64,000 nt of DNA, taken from contig JADKJZ010000001.1 in the NCBI GenBank assembly GCA_016720805.1, positions 434,001-498,000 of the forward strand. The letters are read 5' to 3'. Position numbers and translations under genes: made by a program. The first letter of the stretch is position 1, and every line of letters starts with the position of its first letter. The stretch comes from Gemmatimonadota bacterium. Its GTDB lineage: Bacteria > Gemmatimonadota > Gemmatimonadetes > Gemmatimonadales > GWC2-71-9. Positions 51,021 through 58,278 of the stretch are shown here, piece by piece. The notes beneath the pieces are model-generated. The model saw nothing but the letters and a program-made list of their open reading frames with translations. It had not been told where the DNA came from and searched no databases.

Positions 51021-51724
51021 TCCGGCTCCTCGTCCCGGCTGACGCGCTGGTCGTCGGTGCGTCGATCCGCCTCGACGAGGATGAGGCCCATCATCTCGAG
51101 GTGCGCCGCGTCGCCGACGGCAGCGAGGTGGAGGCATTGGATGGGGTGGGCGGGGCAGGCCTCGGGACCATTCACCGCGAGGGAAAGCGGTGGCAGTTTC
51201 GCGTGGCCACGATCGTGCGAGATCCCCGTCCAGCGCCGCTGCTCCTCGCCGTGGGCGGCGGTGACAAGGACCGTTTTCTCTGGCTCGCCGAGAAGTCAGC
51301 CGAACTTGGAGTCACGATGCTGGTGCCGCTCGAGACGGCGCGATCACGGCACGTCGAGAATCGGTTGCGCGAGGGGACGATCGAGAAGGGCCGGCGGCGC
51401 GCGCGCGAGGCGTGCAAGCAGTCGGGCAATCGCTGGGCACCGATCGTCGCCGACCTGACGCCGATCGACGCGCTGCCGGCGCTGCTGCCCGCGGCGCAGT
51501 GGTGGCTTGGCGAGGCGGGTGCTGCGGCGTTGCCGACCCTGCCAGCCGATGCAGCTGTCGGCTGGTTGATCGGTCCGGAAGGGGGCTTCAGCGACGCCGA
51601 CTTCTCGACGATCGCCACCCACGTTGCACCGCGGCCCGCTGGCCTCGGCCGTCACATCCTCCGGTTCGAAACCGCCGCGATCGCGGCGGCGGTGCTCACC
51701 GCCGATCGTCGCCGCGCTCAGTGA
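51017..51724 (+). CDS. rsmE: RsmE, 16S rRNA m3U1498 methyltransferase
   Basis: 235 aa SPOUT methyltransferase. N-terminal PUA-like part with DEDEAHHLEVRRVADGSEVEALDG; knot region with KDRFLWLAEKSAELGV, RARREACKQSGNRWAP-like basic helix and LIGPEGGFSDADF, GRHILRFETAAIAA. GTG 51017 gives the usual VIRLLVPAD start and overlaps the prmA stop (GTGA). Its 3' end overlaps the convergent phosphatase gene by 7 nt. Confidence 0.92.
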   Translation: MIRLLVPADALVVGASIRLDEDEAHHLEVRRVADGSEVEALDGVGGAGLGTIHREGKRWQFRVATIVRDPRPAPLLLAVGGGDKDRFLWLAEKSAELGVTMLVPLETARSRHVENRLREGTIEKGRRRAREACKQSGNRWAPIVADLTPIDALPALLPAAQWWLGEAGAAALPTLPADAAVGWLIGPEGGFSDADFSTIATHVAPRPAGLGRHILRFETAAIAAAVLTADRRRAQ

Positions 51725-54192
51725 GCGCGGATTCCCTCCAGCACTGACATCCGCCGCGCCCCGGGATAGGGGGCGTTCGGCCCCTTCGCGGCCAGCCAGA
51801 GAATCCGGTTGAACGCATCCTCGTCGGCCATGTCCTCGACGTCGAAGCGGAGACGCGCCGAGGCGGCGGCACCGGCGGTGCGCGCCGGGTTCTTCTCGGT
51901 CAGCGGCGTCGTGGGCGTCAGCACGTCGTAGGGGCGGAGGTCCGGCGTGGTGCGCCAGATCTCGCGGAGCGGCCGCCCGAAGTGGTCGAACTGCGACAGC
52001 GCATCGAGGCCCAGCAGCTCCTCGATCGTGCGCAGCACGTCGGTCGTGTTCGCGAAGCGATGCATCACGCCGCCCTTTGTCCAGGGCGAGATCACCAGCA
52101 TCGGCGAGCGATGACTGTCGACGTGATCGGGGCCGTTCTGCGCGTCATCCTCGAGCACGAACACCGCGGTGCTCTTCCAGAACGGCGAGCGCGACAGCGC
52201 CGCGATCATCCGGCCCAGCGCAAGGTCGTTGTCGGCCACCATCGCCTTGGGGGTCGGCGCGTCGGCGCGCAGCCCGAGCGTATGGTTGTTGGGCAACCGC
52301 ACGATCTCGAACTGCGGCATCGTCCCCGCCTTCACGTGCTCCGCAAATTCCTCGAGCCAGATGTCGGCCCGCACCTGGTCGGTGATCGAGAGATCGTAGG
52401 CCGGGAACTTCTCGTTGGTGTGCGTCCGCAGGAATGGCTTCAGCCCGGTGTACCCGGCCGGGAGGTCCTTCTTGTCCATCCCCTCGCCGATCACGAACTC
52501 GCCATAGTTGCGGAAGGTGATCCCCTTTCGCTGCGCGAGATCCCAGAGGTAGCCGTTCGCCGGCTCGTTGACGTCCTCCTCCGCGACATTGTCCGGCCCC
52601 CATCCGCGATTGGTCCCTTCATAGTCGTAATCGCGGCCGCGGCCGGAGTAGTTCGACTCCACGGTCTTTTGCAGGTAGTCGGTGGTGTAGGCAGCGGTTG
52701 ACCAGTTGTGGCCGTCGGCGCTGATCTCGGCGTTGACGAAGAAGCGGTCGTAGATGCCGAACCGCTCGGCGAGCGCATGCTGGTTCGGTGTCACGCCTCG
52801 CCCGAAGTAGACGAGGCTGGTATCGCCGTCGGCGGTCGGAAGGTCGCCGAGCACCTGATCGTAGGTGCGGTTCTCCTTGATGATGTAAATCACGTGCTCG
52901 ATCGGCGGGTACCGCGTGGTGCGCGCCGTGGGCAGGTCCCAGCGGTTCGCGTGCGCGACGGTGGCCGTGAGCGGCGCGAGGCCGGCGTGGTCGAGGCGCG
53001 CGGTGAGCGAGATGGTCAGCGTGCCCGAAAGTTGGGCCAACGTATATCCCGTGCCATCGCCCTGGCGTTCCTTCGAGGCGCGCGGGCCGGGCCCGTTCGG
53101 ATTCGGTCCCGAGCCTTTCCCCTTGCCGTTCACCGCGATGAGCGTGTCGCCGGCAACCGCGATCGCCGTCGGATACCACTCGGTCGGAATGCGCCCGAGC
53201 AGGGAATCATTGCCGGTGGCTGTGGCGACGCCAGCGAAACGCGCCGACAGATCGAAGACGGCCACGGCGTTGGCGTCCCCCTCCGCCACGAAGAGGCGCG
53301 TGCCGTCGGCCGAGAGGGCGAGGCCGTTCGGCGTGCTGCCCTCGGCGGGGCCGGCGGGCGGTGGATCGAGCAATTCACCGAGGCGCGTGTGGCCGACGGC
53401 ATCGATGACGGTGACGCGGTCCGTGCTGGCCGAGGCGGCGAAGAGTCGCGTGCCCTCGCGATTCAGCACCAGCGCCGACGGATGTCGACCGGCGGGAATG
53501 GCCGCAACCTGTCGCAGCATCCCGTTCCGGGACGCGAAGGCGAGGACCGCGCCGCCATTCCACTGCGAGACGAACACGGTCCCGTTCGGTGCCACGACAA
53601 CGCCGTAGGGATAGCGGCCTGTCGGCAACCGCTGCACCACCTTCGCCGTGGCGAGGTCAATCACGGCGAGCGAGTCGCCCAGGTTCTCGGCCACATAGAG
53701 GAGGCGGCCGTCGGGGGAGAGCGCGAGCCCCGCGGGGTAGCGCGTGCCGTCCGACTTCGCCGGCTTCACCGCGAGCACCAGCGAGTCGGTCAGCGAGGCG
53801 TGCCCATCGACGTAGGCGTACCGGTAGACCACGTCCTGGTTGCCGCCACTGACATACAGCGTCTTGCCGTCGGAGGAGAAGGCGGCACCGAGAAAGGCCG
53901 CTGCCTGCTTGAGCGTCTGCCGGACCGTCCCGTCCGCGTTGACGATCTGCACTCCCTGTTCGTTGTAGCCGCTCAGGACGAGGGCATAGGCACCGTCGGG
54001 GGCTCGCACGATCGTCAGGGGGAGCGCCCCCACCGGATGGGAGCGGCCCACCGGCTGCAGCGACTTCCCGGTCGGCAGGAGCGGGCCTTCGCCGAGGTCG
54101 CCGGGCGCCGCACTCCCCGGGGCAGAGGGGTTGCCGCAGGCGGCGGTGGTCAGGGCCACCAGGAGGGCGGGGAGACAGGGAGGTATTTTCAT
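51718..54192 (-). CDS. Lipoprotein with YncE beta propeller and phosphoesterase domain
   Basis: 824 aa. Lipobox LTTAAC (Cys about residue 19). Residues 50-330 are YncE-like propeller blades (SPDGRLLYVAENLGDSLAVIDLATAKVV, SADGTRLFVAEGDANAVAVFD). Residues 430-800 are an alkaline phosphatase/acid phosphatase superfamily phosphoesterase: HVIYIIKENRTYDQVLGD, ISADGHNWS, FVLEDDAQNGPDHVDSHRSP. Probably a periplasm-facing outer-membrane phosphatase; substrate unknown. TACGAT lies 6 nt before its ATG. Same joined architecture is known in many environmental bacteria. Confidence 0.88.
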   Translation of the reverse strand: MKIPPCLPALLVALTTAACGNPSAPGSAAPGDLGEGPLLPTGKSLQPVGRSHPVGALPLTIVRAPDGAYALVLSGYNEQGVQIVNADGTVRQTLKQAAAFLGAAFSSDGKTLYVSGGNQDVVYRYAYVDGHASLTDSLVLAVKPAKSDGTRYPAGLALSPDGRLLYVAENLGDSLAVIDLATAKVVQRLPTGRYPYGVVVAPNGTVFVSQWNGGAVLAFASRNGMLRQVAAIPAGRHPSALVLNREGTRLFAASASTDRVTVIDAVGHTRLGELLDPPPAGPAEGSTPNGLALSADGTRLFVAEGDANAVAVFDLSARFAGVATATGNDSLLGRIPTEWYPTAIAVAGDTLIAVNGKGKGSGPNPNGPGPRASKERQGDGTGYTLAQLSGTLTISLTARLDHAGLAPLTATVAHANRWDLPTARTTRYPPIEHVIYIIKENRTYDQVLGDLPTADGDTSLVYFGRGVTPNQHALAERFGIYDRFFVNAEISADGHNWSTAAYTTDYLQKTVESNYSGRGRDYDYEGTNRGWGPDNVAEEDVNEPANGYLWDLAQRKGITFRNYGEFVIGEGMDKKDLPAGYTGLKPFLRTHTNEKFPAYDLSITDQVRADIWLEEFAEHVKAGTMPQFEIVRLPNNHTLGLRADAPTPKAMVADNDLALGRMIAALSRSPFWKSTAVFVLEDDAQNGPDHVDSHRSPMLVISPWTKGGVMHRFANTTDVLRTIEELLGLDALSQFDHFGRPLREIWRTTPDLRPYDVLTPTTPLTEKNPARTAGAAASARLRFDVEDMADEDAFNRILWLAAKGPNAPYPGARRMSVLEGIRAH

Positions 54193-54198
54193 CCCTGA

Positions 54199-54204
54199 AT
54201 CGTA
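54199..54204 (-). promoter_or_regulatory. -10-like TACGAT, leaderless promoter of the phosphatase
   Basis: On the - strand TACGAT, then 6 nt, then ATG 54192; no Shine-Dalgarno. Confidence 0.45.
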
Positions 54205-54293
54205 GCTCGCCGTTCACGCGTACCGTAGTCTCCGCCGCATCCCGTGGCGACCATCGTGACCGAGTCGAGACGCCTTCCCAGGAATCGCCGCCC

Positions 54294-54662
54294 ATGCGCT
54301 ACCTGCCGTTGCTGCTGCTGTCGACCGCCGGATGCATCGGCGACTCGTCGATCATCTGCACCACCGAGGCCCGCTTCGGGGTCAACGTGACGGTGCGCAA
54401 TGCCACGACCCAGCAGCCGGTACTTCAGGGGGTGCGTGGCGCGCTCCATGAGGGCAACTACCTCGATTCGCTGCAAGTGATCACCGATATCGAGGGCCAC
54501 ATCTTCTCGCTTGCCGGCGCCGTCGAGCGGGCCGGCACCTATCGCGTCGAACTGGTCGCGACCGGCTACCAACCGTGGTCCCGCAACAACGTCGTGGTGA
54601 CCGCCGACCGCTGCCATGTGAATGCGGTGTCGGTCCAGGCCGATCTGATTCCCGTTCCCTGA
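54294..54662 (+). CDS. Small lipoprotein with carboxypeptidase-regulatory-like fold
   Basis: 122 aa. Signal with lipobox LSTAGC (Cys about residue 14). The mature part resembles a CarboxypepD_reg/transthyretin-like beta sandwich: GVNVTVRNATTQQPVL, DIEGHIFSLAGAVERAGTYRVELVATGYQPW. A Cys pair (about residues 22 and 105) could form a disulfide. Function unknown. Divergent from the phosphatase lipoprotein. Confidence 0.7.
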   Translation: MRYLPLLLLSTAGCIGDSSIICTTEARFGVNVTVRNATTQQPVLQGVRGALHEGNYLDSLQVITDIEGHIFSLAGAVERAGTYRVELVATGYQPWSRNNVVVTADRCHVNAVSVQADLIPVP

Positions 54663-54677
54663 GCTGCTGGAGTTGGT

Positions 54678-55031
54678 ATGCACCTCCCCGACTGCATCTT
54701 CTGCCGGATCGCCTCCGGCGAGATCCCGGCCCAGATCGTGGCGCGAAGCGACCATGCGGTCGCCTTCCGCGACCTCTCGCCGCAGGCACCCACGCACATC
54801 CTGGTGATCCCCACCGCCCACCTGGCCTCCGCTGCGGAGGCCACCGGAGAGGCCGGGGCGGCCCTCCTGGGGGAGGTCATGGCCCTGGGGGTGCGCGTCG
54901 CCGCCGAGTTGGGGCTGGCTGAGGGGGGGTACCGGTTCGTGATGAACACAGGCCGGGAGGGGGGGCAGACGGTGCATCACCTGCATTTGCACCTGCTGGG
55001 GGGAAGGCAGATGCACTGGCCGCCGGGGTGA
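54678..55031 (+). CDS. HIT-family nucleotide hydrolase
   Basis: 117 aa. CIFCRIASGEIPAQIV at the start and the histidine triad HHLHLHLLGG near the end, as in HinT/PKCI purine-nucleoside phosphoramidases. The Cys-x2-Cys and later His could bind zinc. ATG 54678 follows the lipoprotein by 15 nt. A heptamer hairpin starts 8 nt after its stop. Confidence 0.9.
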   Translation: MHLPDCIFCRIASGEIPAQIVARSDHAVAFRDLSPQAPTHILVIPTAHLASAAEATGEAGAALLGEVMALGVRVAAELGLAEGGYRFVMNTGREGGQTVHHLHLHLLGGRQMHWPPG

Positions 55032-55039
55032 AGCAGATC

Positions 55040-55114
55040 GTGAAACGTAAGACGTGAAACGGGGGCGTCCCTGGGCCAGCGCCTTCCAACCCCGTTTCAC
55101 CTTTCACGTTTCAC
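55040..55114. repeat. Heptamer-repeat hairpin D
   Basis: Left arm GTGAAAC, GTAAGAC, GTGAAAC (55040-55060) followed by Gs; right arm GTTTCAC, CTTTCAC, GTTTCAC (55094-55114) preceded by Cs. The arms pair over about 25 bp with a 5-nt mismatch region. Same design as element A with a different 7-base unit. Lies between the HIT gene and the rpsU promoter. Confidence 0.8.
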
Positions 55115-55124
55115 CCCTTCCAGG

Positions 55125-55153
55125 TTGCCCTAACCCCAATCCCGCACTAGCTT
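55125..55153 (+). promoter_or_regulatory. Promoter for the rpsU-yqeY-mutS2 operon
   Basis: TTGCCC (55125-55130), 17-nt spacer, TAGCTT (55148-55153), about 58 nt before the rpsU ATG. Confidence 0.6.
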
Positions 55154-55174
55154 TGGCCTTCTATGTCTTAACCG

Positions 55175-55189
55175 CCCCCTGATCGGGGG
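55175..55189 (+). promoter_or_regulatory. Short hairpin in the rpsU leader
   Basis: CCCCC and GGGGG pair around a TGATC loop, 22 nt before the rpsU ATG and just upstream of the GAGGGGTGAT ribosome-binding region. Could affect rpsU translation. Confidence 0.4.
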
Positions 55190-55211
55190 TCCGAGAGGGG
55201 TGATTTAGTTC

Positions 55212-55403
55212 ATGTCAGAAGTCGTCATCCACGAGGATGAGAGCTTCGAGCGGGCGCTCAAGCGCTTCAAGAAGAAGTGTGAAAAGGCGGGCATCCTCTC
55301 CGATCTGCGGAAGCATCGGCATTACGAAAAGCCGAGCGAGAAGCGGAAGCGGAAGGAAAATGCCGCCCAGCGCAAGACGCGTCGCGGCCGTACGTATGCC
55401 TGA
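55212..55403 (+). CDS. rpsU: Ribosomal protein bS21
   Basis: 63 aa, very basic: VVIHEDESFERALKRFKKKCEKAGILSDLRKHRHYEKPSEKRKRKE is the S21 pattern throughout. Part of the 30S platform near the anti-Shine-Dalgarno. Upstream GAGGGGTGAT pairs with the 16S 3' end. Its stop overlaps yqeY by 8 nt; S21-YqeY-DnaG order is common. Confidence 0.95.
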   Translation: MSEVVIHEDESFERALKRFKKKCEKAGILSDLRKHRHYEKPSEKRKRKENAAQRKTRRGRTYA

Positions 55404-55836
55404 GATCACCGCTCGCCTACGCGCTGACCAGATCGTGGCGCGCAAGGCTGCCGACAAGGACCGGACCCTGTTGCTGGGGACGGTCCTTGCCTCGTTGAAG
55501 AACCGTGAGCTCGAGCTCGGGCACGAGCCCACGGATGTCGAGTCGGTCGAGGTGCTGCGGAAGCAGATCAAGCAGCGTCTCGACTCGTTCGAGCAATACA
55601 CCAAGGCCGATCGTCCGGAGCTCGCCGCGCGCGAGGAGTACGAGATCGGTGTCCTCAAGGGCTATCTCCCGCCGGAAATCGACCCGGAAGAGATCCGTGT
55701 CGCGGCCCGCGCAGCGGTCGCGGCCGGCACCACCGACCTCGGCAAGTTGATGGGGGTGCTCATGGGGCAGTTCAAGGGGCGCACCGACGGGAAGGTGATC
55801 AACCAGGTCGCCCGCGAGGCGCTGTCGCAGGGATGA
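55396..55836 (+). CDS. GatB/YqeY domain protein
   Basis: 146 aa. YqeY pattern: ARKAADKDRTLLLGTVLASLKNRELELG, EVLRKQIKQRLDSFEQYTKADRPELAAREEYEIGVLKGYLP and a final GKLMGVLMGQFKGRTDGKVINQVAREAL. Related to the tRNA-binding tail of GatB; role not settled. ATG 55396 overlaps the rpsU end; its TGA overlaps mutS2 (ATGA). Confidence 0.9.
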   Translation: MPEITARLRADQIVARKAADKDRTLLLGTVLASLKNRELELGHEPTDVESVEVLRKQIKQRLDSFEQYTKADRPELAAREEYEIGVLKGYLPPEIDPEEIRVAARAAVAAGTTDLGKLMGVLMGQFKGRTDGKVINQVAREALSQG

Positions 55837-58076
55837 CCGCGCTCGAAGCAGGAACGACCGGGGTGCCGTCCCATCGGGGGAGCGGCACCCCGTTGCCATT
55901 GGACCCTGCAACCTCGGCCGACGCACTCGCGGCGCTGGAGTTCCAGGCCGTGCTCGACGTCGTCGCGGGCTATGCCGCCGGACCCCTCGGCGCGGCGCAG
56001 TTGCGCGCGCGCCGGCCGACCGCCGATGCCGGCTGGATCCGCTGGGAACTCGCCCTGGTGGGCGAGCTGCTTGCCGTGTTGCGCCGTGGCGACCGACTCG
56101 AGGTGCCGCCGGTCCCGGAACTGAAGGGCGCCCTGGGCCGACTCCGCATGGACGGGAGCGTCCTCGAGATTCACGAGCTCGCCGCCGTGCGAGTGACTCT
56201 TGCGGCCGGGCGCAGTGTGGCGCAGGAACTCGAGCGCCTGGCCGAGGCCTGCCCCATGGTCGCCGCGCTGCGCGCCCCCCCGGCCGACCGCACCATCGAA
56301 CGGCTGCTCGAACTCTCCGTGGGCGACGACGGTGAACTCCTCGATACCGCGTCGCCGGCACTCGCCGCCGCCCGGCGCGAGGTCCATGCGGCACGCGAGC
56401 GGCTCGTGCGTCGTCTCGAATCGCTGCTGCGCGACCTCGACTCGGCCGCCGTGCCCGCCGGTGCGACAGTGACCATGCGCGGTGGTCGCTACGTGATTCC
56501 GGTGCGCCGCGATGCCCGGGCGCGTCCCGAGGGGATCATCCACGACGAGTCGGGCTCGGCGGGTACGCTCTTTCTCGAACCCTCGGCGGCCATCGAACTC
56601 GGCAACGCCGTGCGCGCCGCCATCATCGCCGAGGAGCGCGAGACGCTCGTCGTGCTCCGCGAGCTCACGGAGAAGTTGCGTCCGCTGCGCGAGACGATCG
56701 CCGCACTCCACGCCGTCGCCGTCGAGGTGGACACCATCCTCGCGCGGGCGCGCTGGGCGCGGGATACCAACGGCGAAGTGCCGGCCGTCGGCGAGGTCGG
56801 CACGCCGCTCCGCCTGCTGGGCGCGCGGCACCCGTTGTTGCTCGCCCGCGGGATCACCGTGATCCCGTTCGACCTCGTCCTCGATGGCGCAGAGCGCACC
56901 CTGCTGATCTCCGGGCCGAACACCGGCGGCAAGACGGTGCTGCTCAAGGCGACCGGCTTGATGCTGGCGCTGGCGCAGGCGGGCGTCGTCCCGCCGATCG
57001 GTGCCGAATGCGTGTTGCCGATCGTCCGTCGCTTCTTCGTCGACATCGGGGACCACCAGTCGCTTGCGGCCGATCTCTCCACCTTCTCGGCGCACGTCGC
57101 CGAGTTGCGGCGCATCCTCGAATCGTCGGACGCCGGGACGATCGTGATCCTCGACGAGGTCGGCTCCGGCACCGACCCGGCGGAAGGCGGCGCCCTCGCG
57201 ATGGCGATCCTCGAGACGCTCACGCGGCGCGGCGTGCTCACGCTGGCCACGACCCACCTGGGCGCGCTCAAGGATCTCGCGACGCGCGTTCCCGGCGTGG
57301 TGAATGGCTCGCTGCAATTCGACGCCGCCACGCTCTCGCCGACCTATCGCTTCACCAAGGGGATTCCCGGGCGGTCATATGGCCTGGCGATCGCGCGGCG
57401 CCTCGGCGTCGACCCGGCGGTGCTGGCGGCCGCCGAGGCGCTGGTGCCGGAAGCGGAGCGTGACCTTGACCGGTTGCTGGCGCAGGTCGAAGCGCGCGAG
57501 CAGTCGTTGCGTGCCGAGGAGTCGGCCGTGCGCGAACGCGTCGGCGACGTCGAGCGGCGCGAGGCCGTCGCCGCGATGACGGCCGAGCTGCAGGCCGCAC
57601 GCGAGGCGGAGTTGAAGCGGCAGGAGAAGGAAGCCGAGCGGGAGCGCGCCAAGCAGGCCAAGGCGTACCTGCTGCAGGCGCGGAAGTTGGTCGAGGATGC
57701 GCTGGCGTTGGCGAAGGGTGCCGTCGACGAGGCATCCGCCAAGGAGGCGCGCCGCCTGGTCGAGGACGGCGTGCGCTCCGAGTCGCGGCGTCTTGATGAG
57801 CGCGACACGCTCGAGCCGGCCGGCACCGGCGCGATCGCCATGGGCCGCCGTGTGCGCCTCTCGACCGGGACGGTCGGCGAGGTCGCCGAGATCCGCAGCG
57901 ACGGCAAGGTGGTGGTGCTGGTCGGCACGATGCGACTGGTGGTGACTTCGGCGTCGCTCACGCCGCTCAATCCGGCCGGAGGTGGCGCCGAAGGCAAAGC
58001 CGATGCTGCGCCCGGTCGACGAGCCGACGCGCGAGGCCGCCTACGAGCTCGACCTGCGCGGGATGCGCGCCGATGA
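55833..58076 (+). CDS. mutS2: MutS2 endonuclease (Smr domain out of frame)
   Basis: MutS2 core: helical domain (about residues 25-330), Walker A ISGPNTGGKTVLLKA (about 362), DIGDHQSLAADLSTFSAHV, Walker B VILDEVGSGTDPAEG, coiled coil (about 530-650) and a KOW-like segment (GRRVRLSTGTVGEV). It suppresses recombination or rescues collided ribosomes. After about residue 715 the frame loses homology and ends Arg-rich at 58076, while the usual C-terminal Smr domain follows one frame over (to 58278). A +1 insertion or 2-base loss near 57975-58000 would explain this. Confidence 0.88.
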   Translation: MTALEAGTTGVPSHRGSGTPLPLDPATSADALAALEFQAVLDVVAGYAAGPLGAAQLRARRPTADAGWIRWELALVGELLAVLRRGDRLEVPPVPELKGALGRLRMDGSVLEIHELAAVRVTLAAGRSVAQELERLAEACPMVAALRAPPADRTIERLLELSVGDDGELLDTASPALAAARREVHAARERLVRRLESLLRDLDSAAVPAGATVTMRGGRYVIPVRRDARARPEGIIHDESGSAGTLFLEPSAAIELGNAVRAAIIAEERETLVVLRELTEKLRPLRETIAALHAVAVEVDTILARARWARDTNGEVPAVGEVGTPLRLLGARHPLLLARGITVIPFDLVLDGAERTLLISGPNTGGKTVLLKATGLMLALAQAGVVPPIGAECVLPIVRRFFVDIGDHQSLAADLSTFSAHVAELRRILESSDAGTIVILDEVGSGTDPAEGGALAMAILETLTRRGVLTLATTHLGALKDLATRVPGVVNGSLQFDAATLSPTYRFTKGIPGRSYGLAIARRLGVDPAVLAAAEALVPEAERDLDRLLAQVEAREQSLRAEESAVRERVGDVERREAVAAMTAELQAAREAELKRQEKEAERERAKQAKAYLLQARKLVEDALALAKGAVDEASAKEARRLVEDGVRSESRRLDERDTLEPAGTGAIAMGRRVRLSTGTVGEVAEIRSDGKVVVLVGTMRLVVTSASLTPLNPAGGGAEGKADAAPGRRADARGRLRARPARDARR

Positions 58077-58278
58077 AGCGGAGGCGGTGGTCATCGGGGC
58101 GATCGACGGCGCCGTGCTCGCCGAGCAGCCGCACCTCGCGATCATTCACGGCATGGGGACCGGGGCGCTGCGCGACATGGTGCGACGACTGCTCACGCAC
58201 GACAAGCGCATCGCGTCGTTCGACTTTGCCCAGCGGCAGCAGGGCGGCACCGGCGTGACGATCGCGGTGCTTCGCTGA
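58003..58278 (+). CDS. Smr domain, probable C-terminus of MutS2
   Basis: About 91 aa in a second frame: ELDLRGMRADEAEAVVIGAID, AIIHGMGTGALRDMVRRLL and a final GGTGVTIAVLR, which is a full Smr nuclease domain as found at the end of MutS2. If read separately, ATG 58003 has GAAGG 8 nt upstream; GTG 57982 is also open but touches GGAGG directly. Either a separate overlapping Smr gene or the displaced end of mutS2. Its TGA overlaps the dnaG ATG. Confidence 0.75.
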   Translation: MLRPVDEPTREAAYELDLRGMRADEAEAVVIGAIDGAVLAEQPHLAIIHGMGTGALRDMVRRLLTHDKRIASFDFAQRQQGGTGVTIAVLR

